A stretch of 64,000 nt of DNA, from the NCBI RefSeq assembly GCF_015278315.1, contig NZ_JADIJE010000013.1, positions 1 through 64,000 of the forward strand, written 5' to 3'. How positions within the stretch are numbered: the first letter of the stretch is position 1; each line of letters starts with the position of its first letter. This DNA is from Microbacterium ureisolvens. GTDB taxonomy: Bacteria; Actinomycetota; Actinomycetes; Actinomycetales; Microbacteriaceae. The position numbers and the translations under genes are program-made. The notes beneath the pieces were generated by a model. The model was not told where the DNA came from. It was given only the letters and a program-made list of their open reading frames with translations, and did not search any database. Shown here one piece after another: positions 56,307 to 64,000 of the stretch.

Positions 56307-59027
56307 TCAATCGTGCGCGGCGCGGCGGCGCAGACGTGCGCGGCGGATCCACTTCTCGAGCTCGATGAGCACGGGCACCAGCAGCGCCAGTCCGAGCGCC
56401 GTCAGCCACTCGTTGCCCGACAGGCTCGTCGTGCCGATGAGACGCTGCATGAAGCCGATCTCGACCGCCGCGACCGTGAGCGCCAACGGGATCGACAGCC
56501 ACTTCACCGCGGTGAGGATCGGGGCCGCCAGGCCCGACTCGGGGTCGCGGCGCATCACGAGTCCGCCGAAGATCGAGCCGAGCGCGCACACGACGAACGC
56601 CATCGTGACCGGCACGTTCGGCTCGGTGGAGCTGAGCTGGTCGGGGTAGATCAGCAGCGGCACCAGGGTCGTGATGAAGATGAGGCCGCCGTAGATGAAC
56701 CACAGCGTGACGGCGCCGGGGTTCGCGATGGTCTTCTTCGGGTCGCGCGGCGGCTTCAGCATGATGCCGTCCGGCACCGGGTCGAGCAGGATCACGATGA
56801 CCGGGAAGATCGCCACGAAGAAGTTGAGGAACAGCACCATGATCGGCGTCAGCGGCACGCCGTCGTTGATGTCGAAGATGCTCGCGACGAGGAAGAGCAG
56901 CACCAGCGAGAACAGCTGCGACATCTGGAAGCGGACGTAACTGACGATCTTCTCGTAGATCGACCGCCCGAGCCGGACCGCGGTCACCAGGGTGCCGAAG
57001 TTGTCGTCGACGAGGATCATCTTCCCCGCCTGCTTGGTGACGTCGCTGCCGGAGCCCATCGCGACTCCGATGTCGGCCTGCTTGAGCGCCGCGGCGTCGT
57101 TGACGGCATCGCCGGTCATCGCGACGACGGCGCCCTGCTCCTGCATCAGCCGGGCCAGGCGCAGTTTGTCCTCGGGCGTGACGCGGCCGAACATGTGCAG
57201 GCGCGGCAGCGCCGCCTTCAGCTCGTCGTCGCTCATCGCCTGGATCTCGGCGCCGCTGGCCGCGCCGTCGCCGAGGCCCAGCTTCGCGCCGATGGCGGCG
57301 GCCGTGATCGCGTGGTCTCCCGTGATCATGCGCACTTCGATGCCGGCCTCGCGGGCGATCCGCACGGCCTCCTTCGACGACGGCCGCAGCGGGTCGATGA
57401 TCCCGACGAGTCCGACGAACGTGAGGTCCGCAACCGCGGCCATCGGGTCGTCGGCGACGGGGGCATCGGCGTCGAAACGCCGGAAGGCGAACGCCAGCAC
57501 GCGCAGCCCCTGCTCCGACAGCGACCGGTTCGCCTCGAGGATCGCGTCGCGGCGGTCGGCGATCGGCACGACCCCCTCCATCGTCGACACCGAGCTGCAG
57601 CGGTCGAGCACCACGTCGGGGCCGCCCTTGACGTAGCCGACGAGCGTCTCGACGCCCTCGACCGGGATGCGGTGGAAGGTCGCCATGAACTTGTACGCGG
57701 AGTCGAACGGCACCTCCGCCACACGCGGGAACTTGCCGCGGGTGAGCTCCGCGTCGGCGCCGAGCTTGGCGGCGAGGACGACGAGCGCGGCCTCCGTCGG
57801 GTCGCCGATGACGACGCCGTCGTCCGACACTGTGGCATCGGAGCAGAGCGTGAGCCCCAGCGCGAGCTGGGTGAACTGCGGCACCGGCAGGCCGGCGGTG
57901 TGGCGCACCTCGCCCGTCTTCTCGTAGCCGCTGCCGGCGACCGAGAACCAGTCGCCGCGGTAGTACAGCGACTCGACCGTCATCTCGTTCATCGTGAGCG
58001 TGCCGGTCTTGTCGGAGTTGATCGCGCTCGTCGCGCCGAGCGTCTCGACATCCGTCAGGTTCTTGACGACCGCCTTGTGCTCGGCGAGCTGGCGGGAGCC
58101 GTACGAGAGCATCGCCTGCACGAACGAGGGCATGCCGGTGGGGATGGCCGAGATCGCCATCGAGATGCCGAGCAGGATCACCGAGGCGATCTCCTGGCCG
58201 CGCAGCAGCCCGGTGATGATGATGATGGCGACGGCGCCCCACGCGATCCAGCCCAGCACGCCGGTGAGCGAGTCCAGCTCGCGCTGCAGCGGCGACTTCG
58301 CGGGCTTGACCGCCGACAGCATCGACGCGATGCGACCCATCTGCGTCTGCATCCCGGTGTCGGTGATGACGACCGTCGCGGTGCCGCGGGTCACCTGGGT
58401 GTTCTGGAACACCATGTCGGTGCGGTCGCCCAGCGTGGTGTCGGGATCGGTCAGGCTGCCGGCGTCCTTGGCGATCGGCGCGCTCTCACCCGTGAGGGCG
58501 GCCTCCTGCGTCTCGAGGGTCGCCGAGCGCACGATGCGGCCATCTGCCGGCACGATGTCGCCCGCCTCCAGCGCCACGATGTCGCCCGGCACCAGCGTGG
58601 TCGCGTCGACCTGCACGAGCGTGCCGTCGCGCACCACCTTGGCCTGCGGGATCTGCATCTTCGCGAGGGCGTCGACGGATGCCTTCGCCTTGAGCTCCTG
58701 CCGGGTGCCGAGCACGATGTTCAGCACGACGAGCGCCCCGACGAGGATGCCGACGCTCACCTGGTTGATGAAGAGGCTGATGACCGCGACGGCAACGAGC
58801 ATCACGTTCATGGGGTCGGCCAGCTGCTGCAGGGCGACCTGCCACGTCGACGGCGGCTTCTCTGCCGCGATCGAGTTCGGTCCGTGCTCGGCGAGCCGCT
58901 GCGCGGCGTCCGCGGCGGTCAGCCCGCGGTCGCGATCGCTGCGCAGGGCCGCGACCACGGCATCGGGATCCTGTGTGTACCAGGGCGTCTGTCCTGCCGT
59001 GTCCGGCGAGGTGTCCACGGTGCTCAT
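56307..59027 (-). CDS. P-type cation-transporting ATPase (type II-like)
   Basis: 906 residues. Cation_ATPase_N, A-domain TGES (AALTGESAPIAK), phosphorylation site DKTGTLTMNE (Asp339), P-domain TGDAVNDAAALKQADIGVAMG, KDPKK-type hinge, ten helices. In M4 the SERCA-like PEGLP motif reads IPTGMPSF (about 296-300), so the Glu that helps bind Ca is Thr. Substrate (Ca, Na, K or other) is therefore unclear. Monocistronic; starts MSTVDTSPDTAGQTPWYTQD. A hairpin follows the stop. Confidence 0.93.
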   Translation of the reverse strand: MSTVDTSPDTAGQTPWYTQDPDAVVAALRSDRDRGLTAADAAQRLAEHGPNSIAAEKPPSTWQVALQQLADPMNVMLVAVAVISLFINQVSVGILVGALVVLNIVLGTRQELKAKASVDALAKMQIPQAKVVRDGTLVQVDATTLVPGDIVALEAGDIVPADGRIVRSATLETQEAALTGESAPIAKDAGSLTDPDTTLGDRTDMVFQNTQVTRGTATVVITDTGMQTQMGRIASMLSAVKPAKSPLQRELDSLTGVLGWIAWGAVAIIIITGLLRGQEIASVILLGISMAISAIPTGMPSFVQAMLSYGSRQLAEHKAVVKNLTDVETLGATSAINSDKTGTLTMNEMTVESLYYRGDWFSVAGSGYEKTGEVRHTAGLPVPQFTQLALGLTLCSDATVSDDGVVIGDPTEAALVVLAAKLGADAELTRGKFPRVAEVPFDSAYKFMATFHRIPVEGVETLVGYVKGGPDVVLDRCSSVSTMEGVVPIADRRDAILEANRSLSEQGLRVLAFAFRRFDADAPVADDPMAAVADLTFVGLVGIIDPLRPSSKEAVRIAREAGIEVRMITGDHAITAAAIGAKLGLGDGAASGAEIQAMSDDELKAALPRLHMFGRVTPEDKLRLARLMQEQGAVVAMTGDAVNDAAALKQADIGVAMGSGSDVTKQAGKMILVDDNFGTLVTAVRLGRSIYEKIVSYVRFQMSQLFSLVLLFLVASIFDINDGVPLTPIMVLFLNFFVAIFPVIVILLDPVPDGIMLKPPRDPKKTIANPGAVTLWFIYGGLIFITTLVPLLIYPDQLSSTEPNVPVTMAFVVCALGSIFGGLVMRRDPESGLAAPILTAVKWLSIPLALTVAAVEIGFMQRLIGTTSLSGNEWLTALGLALLVPVLIELEKWIRRARLRRRAAHD

Positions 59028-59089
59028 GGCATGAACATACCGCCGCGCACGGGCGCGCTGGGAGGGAATTCCGCGCGGCGCGCCGAGAC

Positions 59090-59788
59090 TCAGTCGTCCA
59101 GGTGCTCGCGCAGTCTCCGCGCCAGTTCGGCGGTCGGCATCGCGCGCGGGAAGACCGCCACGACCACCTGATCGTCAGCGGAATCGCCCTCGTCCTCGGG
59201 CAGCACGCCGAAGCGCCGGCGGGCGTCGTCGAGCGCTGCCCGCAGCACCGAGACGGGCACCTTCTTCGGGCCGCGGATGAGCCGCCGGAGCACATGGTTG
59301 TGGATCGCGGTGATGAGAGCGGAGAACCCGACGGCGTCGAGCGGGTCGAGTCCGGGAAGCGACGCGCGGAGGTACTCGTCGAAGAGGCGCTCGTAGCGGA
59401 ACACCGTCACGATCTCGCGATCCCGCAGCGCGGGGACGCCGCGGACCACCGCATAGCGTCGCCGCGCGAGCTCGGGATCGGCCGCGAAGTGCCCGTAGAC
59501 GAAGAGGGATGCCTCGCACACGGCCGCCCACGGATCGCGATGCGGCTGCGCGAGGAACTCGCGGAGCCGGTCGAGAAGCAGCTCGTGGTCGGTGAACACC
59601 ACGTCGTCCTTGCCGCCGAACTGCCGGAAGAACGTCGAGCGCGACACCCCGGCCGCCTGCGCGATCTGCTCGACCGAGGTCTGGTCGAATCCCTGCTCGG
59701 CGAACAGCTCCAGGGCGGCGGCGACCACGGCCGCGCGGGAGGCGGCCTGACCCGCGACGGGGTTCGGTGCGGCGGCGGTGTCGGACAT
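59090..59788 (-). CDS. TetR-family transcriptional regulator
   Basis: 232 residues. HTH (about 15-62): RAAVVAAALELFAEQGFDQTSVEQIAQAAGVSRSTFFRQFGGKDDVVFTDHELLL, then a helical ligand domain with YAVVRGVPALRDREIVTVFRYERLF and an extra C-terminal segment (VVVAVFPRAMPTAELARRLREHL). Divergent from the FAD/Rieske gene by 128 bp. TAGGCT -10 (59804-59799) 10 nt before the ATG. Could also be the repressor of the shared palindrome, though no site lies near it. Confidence 0.88.
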   Translation of the reverse strand: MSDTAAAPNPVAGQAASRAAVVAAALELFAEQGFDQTSVEQIAQAAGVSRSTFFRQFGGKDDVVFTDHELLLDRLREFLAQPHRDPWAAVCEASLFVYGHFAADPELARRRYAVVRGVPALRDREIVTVFRYERLFDEYLRASLPGLDPLDAVGFSALITAIHNHVLRRLIRGPKKVPVSVLRAALDDARRRFGVLPEDEGDSADDQVVVAVFPRAMPTAELARRLREHLDD

Positions 59789-59916
59789 CTCGGGGGAGAG
59801 CCTAGTCCGCCGCACCGCCGCGGGACGCGGCATCCGTCTCGCGCGTCGAATTTGCACCGCCGCCCACCGCTGTCAAGGGCGTCGACGCCGCTGCGCGGGT
59901 CCTCTTCACTGGGGCC

Positions 59917-61497
59917 ATGACGCCGATCTGGAAGAGGGAAGCCGAATCGGTCGAGGGGACGCCCTTCGAACCCGGGCGCCGCCGCGACGTCATCGTGGTC
60001 GGCGCCGGGCTCACCGGCCTCTCGACGGCGCTGATGCTGGCGCGCGAGGGACGCGACGTGGCCGTCATCGAGGCGGGGGAGGTCGGACAGCTCGCGTCGG
60101 GCTCGAACACCGGCAAGCTCTCACTGCTGCAGGGGTCGGTGCTCTCGACGCTGCGCCGGCATCATCCCGCGCGACTCGCGCGGGCCTACGTCGAGGCGAA
60201 CCGCGACGGTGCGCAGTGGCTCACCGGGATCGCGGATGAGCTCGGCGTGCCGTACTCGCGGCGCACCGCGTACTCGTACGCGCGGACGCCCGACGGCGCA
60301 GAGTGCGTCGACGCGGAGCTGCGTGCGGCGACCGAGGCGGGACTGCCGGTGCGGCGGGTCGAGCCCGACCAGCTCGCCCAGTCACCCTTCCCGATCGTCG
60401 ACGCGGTCGCGCTGGACGGTCAGGTCGCGATCGACCCGCAGCGGATGGTCGTCGCGCTCGCGAAGGAGTATCTGCGCATCGGCGGGGTGCTGCACACCGG
60501 GGTGCGGGTCACCCGCGCACACGCCGTGCCGCGTGCGGCGGTGGAGACGACAGCGGGCTACGCCGAGGCCGATCAGATCGTGCTGGCGACCGCGACGCCG
60601 ATCATCGACCGCGGGCTCTACTTCGCCAAGGTGCGCGGTCTGCGCTCGTCGTGCGTCGCGTTCACCACCGACGGGCCTCTCCCGGAGGGCCTCTACATCT
60701 CCATCGACGGCGCGACGAAGTCGGTGCGGTCGATCACCCCGGAGGACGGGCCGGCCGATGCGGCGCAGCTGATCGTCGGGGGGAACGGATACCCGGTGGG
60801 GCGGATGCCGTCGGCGCGGGCCGCCGTCGACAACCTCGTCACCTGGACCCGGCACCACTTTCCGGGCGCGGACCCCGTCGCCCAGTGGTCGGCGCAGGAC
60901 TACGAGTCCCACGACCTCATCCCCTTCGTGGGCGCGATGCCGCGGGGCCTCGGGCGCATCAGGTTCGCGACCGGATACGCCAAGTGGGGCCTGTCCAACG
61001 CGCCGGCGGCGGCGCTGCGGCTGACGGCGGAGATCGGCAGGGTGCCGCGGCGCGATCGTCCCGACTGGATGAACGTCATCGCCACCCGTTTCACCGTGCC
61101 CGCCGACCTCGCGCGCGGCGGGGTCGAGAACCTGCGAGTGGGGTGGGAGGCCGCCTCGGGCTGGATCGGCGCACAGGCCGCGCCGACCCCGGTGCGCAGG
61201 CCATCCGAGGGCGAGGGCGTGGTCGCGAGCCGGGGCACGCACCCGGTCGGCATCTCGACGGTCGACGGGCAGACGCGCGCCGTGAGTGCGGTGTGCCCGC
61301 ACCTGGGCGGTGTGCTGCGGTGGAACGACGCCGAGCTCACGTGGGACTGCCCGCTCCACGCGTCGCGGTTCACCGCGGACGGCAGCCGCATCGAGGGCCC
61401 CGCCCTGTGCGACCTGACCCGGCTGCCCCGCGTGCACGGTGAAGAGGTCGAGGACGACGAGGACCAGCCGGCGGCCCCCGCAACGGCGGCGCGGTGA
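59917..61497 (+). CDS. FAD-dependent oxidoreductase with C-terminal Rieske 2Fe-2S domain
   Basis: 526 residues. DadA/DAO-type FAD domain from about 25 (VVGAGLTGLSTALMLAREGRDVAVIEAGEVGQLASGSNTGKLS) and a substrate-binding sheet; a Rieske domain near the C-terminus (about 435-510) with the complete ligand set CPHLGGVL ... DCPLHASRF. Related to bacterial fusion proteins of unknown substrate; the combination suggests electron transfer from a reductase to the FAD domain. Start ATG 59917. Neighbour TetR gene is divergent; no electron-transfer partner is visible. Confidence 0.9.
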   Translation: MTPIWKREAESVEGTPFEPGRRRDVIVVGAGLTGLSTALMLAREGRDVAVIEAGEVGQLASGSNTGKLSLLQGSVLSTLRRHHPARLARAYVEANRDGAQWLTGIADELGVPYSRRTAYSYARTPDGAECVDAELRAATEAGLPVRRVEPDQLAQSPFPIVDAVALDGQVAIDPQRMVVALAKEYLRIGGVLHTGVRVTRAHAVPRAAVETTAGYAEADQIVLATATPIIDRGLYFAKVRGLRSSCVAFTTDGPLPEGLYISIDGATKSVRSITPEDGPADAAQLIVGGNGYPVGRMPSARAAVDNLVTWTRHHFPGADPVAQWSAQDYESHDLIPFVGAMPRGLGRIRFATGYAKWGLSNAPAAALRLTAEIGRVPRRDRPDWMNVIATRFTVPADLARGGVENLRVGWEAASGWIGAQAAPTPVRRPSEGEGVVASRGTHPVGISTVDGQTRAVSAVCPHLGGVLRWNDAELTWDCPLHASRFTADGSRIEGPALCDLTRLPRVHGEEVEDDEDQPAAPATAAR

Positions 61498-61596
61498 CCG
61501 TGTTGCGCCGGCTCAGGGAGGCTGCTCGACGGCCGGTTCGGCTGCGGTGAACCGCCCGGCGCGTCGCTGCGGTCCGAACCGGACGACGACCGGTAG

Positions 61597-61632
61597 TAGG
61601 CTGGGGGACTGGTCGATATCTCGACGTCGAGA
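61597..61632 (+). promoter_or_regulatory. sucC promoter/leader with TAGGCT and TCTCGACGTCGAGA palindrome
   Basis: TAGGCT -10-like (61597-61602), then, in the leader about 60 nt before the start codon, a perfect 14-bp palindrome TCTCGACGTCGAGA (61619-61632). No clear -35. The palindrome may be an operator or a leader hairpin. Confidence 0.5.
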
Positions 61633-61682
61633 CGCTTTTCGCGTCATCCCACCCCCATTCGCCACCTGCGAAGGAAATCACT

Positions 61683-62846
61683 GTGGATCTGTACGAGTAC
61701 CAGGCACGAGACCTTTTCGAGAAGTACGAGGTGCCGGTGCTCGCCGGCATCGTCGCGGACACGCCGGAGGAGGTGCGGGCCGCGGCCGAGAAGATCGGCG
61801 GAGTCGTCGTCGTCAAGGCGCAGGTGAAGACCGGCGGTCGCGGCAAGGCCGGCGGTGTGAAGGTCGCGAAGACCCCCGACGAGGCCTATGAGGCGGCGAA
61901 GGCCATCCTCGGCCTCGACATCAAGGGCCACGTCGTCAAGCGCGTGATGGTGGCGCAGGGTGCTCGCATCGACAAGGAGTACTACTTCTCGGTGCTGCTG
62001 GACCGCGCCAACCGCTCCTACCTGTCGCTGTGCAGCGTCGAGGGCGGCATGGAGATCGAGGAGCTCGCCGTCGAGCGCCCCGAGGCCCTCGCCCGCGTGG
62101 CCGTCGACCCGCAGCAGGGCATCGACAAGCAGAAGGCCGTCGAGATCGCCGAGGCGGCCGGGTTCTCCGCCGACCTCGTCGACAAGGTGAGCGACGTGTT
62201 CGTCAAGCTCTACAACGTCTACACGGGCGAGGACGCGACGCTCGTCGAGGTCAACCCGCTCGTGCTCACGGAGGAGGGCGACGTCATCGCCCTCGACGGC
62301 AAGGTCTCGCTCGACGAGAACGCCGACTTCCGCCACGCCGGTCACGCGCTGCTGGAAGACAAGGACGCCGCCGACCCGCTCGAGGCGAAGGCCAAGGCCA
62401 ACGACCTCAACTACGTCAAGCTCGACGGCGAGGTCGGCGTCATCGGCAACGGCGCGGGCCTCGTGATGTCGACCCTCGACGTCGTCGCGTACGCCGGCGA
62501 GAACCACGGCGGCGTGAAGCCGGCGAACTTCCTCGACATCGGCGGCGGCGCATCGGCCGAGGTCATGGCCGCGGGACTGGACGTCATCCTGGGCGACCCG
62601 CAGGTCAAGAGCGTCTTCGTCAACGTCTTCGGCGGCATCACCGCGTGCGACGCGGTCGCCAAGGGCATCGTGGGCGCGCTCGCCGAGCTCGGCTCGAGCG
62701 CCTCGAAGCCGCTCGTCGTCCGCCTCGACGGCAACAAGGTCGAGGAGGGCCGCGCGATCCTCCGCGATGCCAACCACCCGCTCGTGACCCTGGCCGAGAC
62801 GATGGACGAGGGCGCCGACAAGGCCGCCGAGCTCGCCAACGCCTGA
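61683..62846 (+). CDS. sucC: Succinate--CoA ligase [ADP-forming] subunit beta
   Basis: 387 residues. ATP-grasp domain starting VDLYEYQARDLFEKYEVPVLAG, KAQVKTGGRGKAGGVK, EVNPLVLT and the CoA-binding domain VGVIGNGAGLVMSTLDVV, DIGGGASAEVMAAGLD, VNVFGGITACDAVAKGI. Forms succinyl-CoA synthetase of the TCA cycle with SucD. GTG start with GAAGGAAATC ribosome site. Forms an operon with sucD. In many actinobacteria pcrA lies close to sucCD; here they are 54 kb apart. Confidence 0.97.
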   Translation: MDLYEYQARDLFEKYEVPVLAGIVADTPEEVRAAAEKIGGVVVVKAQVKTGGRGKAGGVKVAKTPDEAYEAAKAILGLDIKGHVVKRVMVAQGARIDKEYYFSVLLDRANRSYLSLCSVEGGMEIEELAVERPEALARVAVDPQQGIDKQKAVEIAEAAGFSADLVDKVSDVFVKLYNVYTGEDATLVEVNPLVLTEEGDVIALDGKVSLDENADFRHAGHALLEDKDAADPLEAKAKANDLNYVKLDGEVGVIGNGAGLVMSTLDVVAYAGENHGGVKPANFLDIGGGASAEVMAAGLDVILGDPQVKSVFVNVFGGITACDAVAKGIVGALAELGSSASKPLVVRLDGNKVEEGRAILRDANHPLVTLAETMDEGADKAAELANA

Positions 62847-62880
62847 GCCGCCGACATCCGGAACTAGGAAAAGAACAGAC

Positions 62881-63783
62881 ATGTCGATCTTCCTCAACAA
62901 GGACTCCAAGGTCATCGTCCAGGGCATCACCGGCGGTGAGGGCACCAAGCACACCGCCCTCATGCTGAAGGCCGGCACCCAGGTCGTCGGCGGCGTGAAC
63001 GCCCGCAAGGCCGGCACCACGGTGCTGCACACCGACGCCGACGGCAACCCCGTCGAGCTCCCCGTCTTCGCCTCGGTGCAGGAGGCCATCGACGCCACCG
63101 GCGCCGACGTCTCGATCGCCTTCGTGCCGCCCGCGTTCACCAAGAGCGCGATGGTCGAGGCCATCGACGCCGAGATCCCGCTCCTCGTCGTGATCACCGA
63201 GGGCGTGCCCGTCGGCGACACCGCCGAGGCGTGGGCGTACGCGCAGTCCAAGGGGAACAAGACCCGCATCATCGGCCCGAACTGCCCCGGCATCATCACG
63301 CCCGGCGAGTCGCTGGTGGGCATCACCCCCGCCAACATCACCGGCAAGGGCCCGATCGGCCTCGTCTCGAAGTCGGGCACGCTGACGTACCAGATGATGT
63401 ACGAGCTGCGCGAGATCGGCTTCTCGACGGCCATCGGCATCGGCGGCGACCCGATCATCGGCACCACCCACATCGACGCGCTCGCCGCGTTCGAGGCCGA
63501 CCCCGAGACCAAGGCGATCGTCATGATCGGCGAGATCGGCGGCGACGCCGAGGAGCGCGCGGCCGACTTCATCAAGGCCAACGTCACCAAGCCCGTGGTC
63601 GGCTATGTCGCCGGCTTCACGGCGCCCGAGGGCAAGACCATGGGCCACGCCGGCGCCATCGTGTCGGGCTCCGCCGGCACCGCGCAGGCCAAGAAGGAGG
63701 CCCTCGAGGCCGCCGGCGTCAATGTCGGCAAGACGCCGTCCGAGACCGCGTCGCTGATGCGCGAGATCATCCAGGGTCTCTGA
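62881..63783 (+). CDS. sucD: Succinate--CoA ligase [ADP-forming] subunit alpha
   Basis: 300 residues. CoA-binding Rossmann start MSIFLNKDSKVIVQGITGGEGTKH, GPNCPGIITPGES, SKSGTLTYQM, GIGGDPIIGTTHIDAL and the phosphorylated His (about 256) in GHAGAIVSG. Full length. AGGAAAAG ribosome site 34 bp after sucC. A strong 21-bp hairpin follows. Confidence 0.97.
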   Translation: MSIFLNKDSKVIVQGITGGEGTKHTALMLKAGTQVVGGVNARKAGTTVLHTDADGNPVELPVFASVQEAIDATGADVSIAFVPPAFTKSAMVEAIDAEIPLLVVITEGVPVGDTAEAWAYAQSKGNKTRIIGPNCPGIITPGESLVGITPANITGKGPIGLVSKSGTLTYQMMYELREIGFSTAIGIGGDPIIGTTHIDALAAFEADPETKAIVMIGEIGGDAEERAADFIKANVTKPVVGYVAGFTAPEGKTMGHAGAIVSGSAGTAQAKKEALEAAGVNVGKTPSETASLMREIIQGL

Positions 63784-63809
63784 CCCTCCCCGGTCCCCGG
63801 TATCGACGA

Positions 63810-63854
63810 AGAGGGGCGGATGCCGCAGCCACGGGCTGCGGCATCCGCCCCTCT
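63810..63854. terminator. Very stable hairpin terminator after sucCD
   Basis: Perfect 21-bp stem with an ACG loop (arms 63810-63830 and 63834-63854); arms contain GGCGGATGCCGCAG and its complement. Lies between convergent genes and so can serve both. Confidence 0.85.
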
Positions 63855-63860
63855 CGTTGC

Positions 63861-64000
63861 TCAGTCGGCGGTCGAAGAGTGGAAGCGCGCGACCTGACCG
63901 GCCCGGTCGGCGTCCTCGCTGGCGAGCACGCCGCCGTTCGCGACGAAGTCCGCGGCGACCTCTTCGAACATGATGCGGACGTCCTGCTGCCGGGCGCCGA
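63861..64000 (-). CDS. C-terminal 45 residues of an unrecognised protein (cut by window)
   Basis: Frame open from the right edge to the TGA at 63861: ...GARQQDVRIMFEEVAADFVANGGVLASE...ARFHSSTAD. Convergent with sucD across the shared hairpin. Too short to assign. Codon use fits the surrounding genes. Confidence 0.5.
   Translation of the reverse strand, partial: GARQQDVRIMFEEVAADFVANGGVLASEDADRAGQVARFHSSTAD

Noticed and set aside
56313..59171. 952-codon + strand frame opposite the P-type ATPase
   Set aside because: Antisense shadow; rich in Asp/Arg/His/Gln without any domain, while the - strand has complete P-type motifs.
1..64000. tRNA, rRNA, transposase, integrase, prophage or plasmid genes
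   Set aside because: None recognised on either strand; repeats present have no associated recombinase in this window.

Overview
The window is about 70% G+C, densely coded, and reads as a chromosomal segment of a Gram-positive actinobacterium. The best match is the family Microbacteriaceae, probably a Microbacterium-like genus. I infer this from the gene content (PspC sensor module, PcrA, CHAD and SseB proteins, LigC-type ligase, AztD zinc chaperones, SucCD), from TAGGCT-type -10 boxes placed 6 nt before start codons, and from the 22-bp CTTCGACAGGCTCAG repeat. I see no rRNA, tRNA, CRISPR array, integrase or transposase.

Layout. 1-2.9 kb: a divergent PspC / PspC-sensor kinase / LuxR regulator envelope-stress module. 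2.9-4 kb: an OhrR-like thiol sensor with a glutathione peroxidase. 4-9.8 kb: CHAD protein, PcrA helicase, a MerR regulator with a divergent membrane protein, SseB protein. 10-11.5 kb: ArsR operon. 11.5-15.5 kb: primase-polymerase and ATP-dependent ligase of the LigD/LigC type, flanking a deazaflavin-type protein and a catalytically degenerate serine-hydrolase lipoprotein. 15.6-22.2 kb: AspT-type transporter, large LuxR-family ATPase regulator, two paralogous small proteins behind a duplicated promoter block, AI-2E-family permease. 22-25 kb: an acyl-CoA dehydrogenase, and a TetR regulator with a divergent membrane protein.

25-43.5 kb and 53.7-56.2 kb are the most interesting part. Four operons carry almost the same 19-bp palindrome, AWACCGACCNNSCGGTATG, in their promoters: SDR-TetR-quinone oxidoreductase-SDR; a complete Liv-type ABC importer; an APH-like kinase, ACAD10/11-like dehydrogenase and acyl-CoA synthetase; and alcohol dehydrogenase-SDR-MaoC hydratase. 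Nearby is a second TetR (QsdR-like)/thioesterase versus acyl-CoA dehydrogenase/thiolase pair. Together they could import, activate and degrade a carboxylic acid. The kinase/dehydrogenase pair points to a 4-hydroxyacyl-CoA (levulinate-like) route. The importer and the CoA ligase are separated by about 0.8 kb of noncoding DNA with a 110-bp palindromic-ended element in three copies.

43.5-48.6 kb: mixed housekeeping genes (MmcQ/YjbR protein, AAA ATPase, AraC/GyrI regulator, SnoaL-like protein, histidine phosphatase, NAD(P)HX dehydratase). 48.6-53.7 kb: an Azt-type zinc import locus around a Zur-like box, with two AztD paralogues. 56.3-59 kb: P-type ATPase. 59-61.5 kb: TetR regulator and an FAD/Rieske oxidoreductase. 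61.6-63.8 kb: sucC-sucD. Both ends cut genes (PspC protein on the left, unrecognised protein on the right).

A further signal covers the whole window: the 9-mer ACGGATGCC occurs about 30 times on the two strands, including as inverted repeats in terminator stems.
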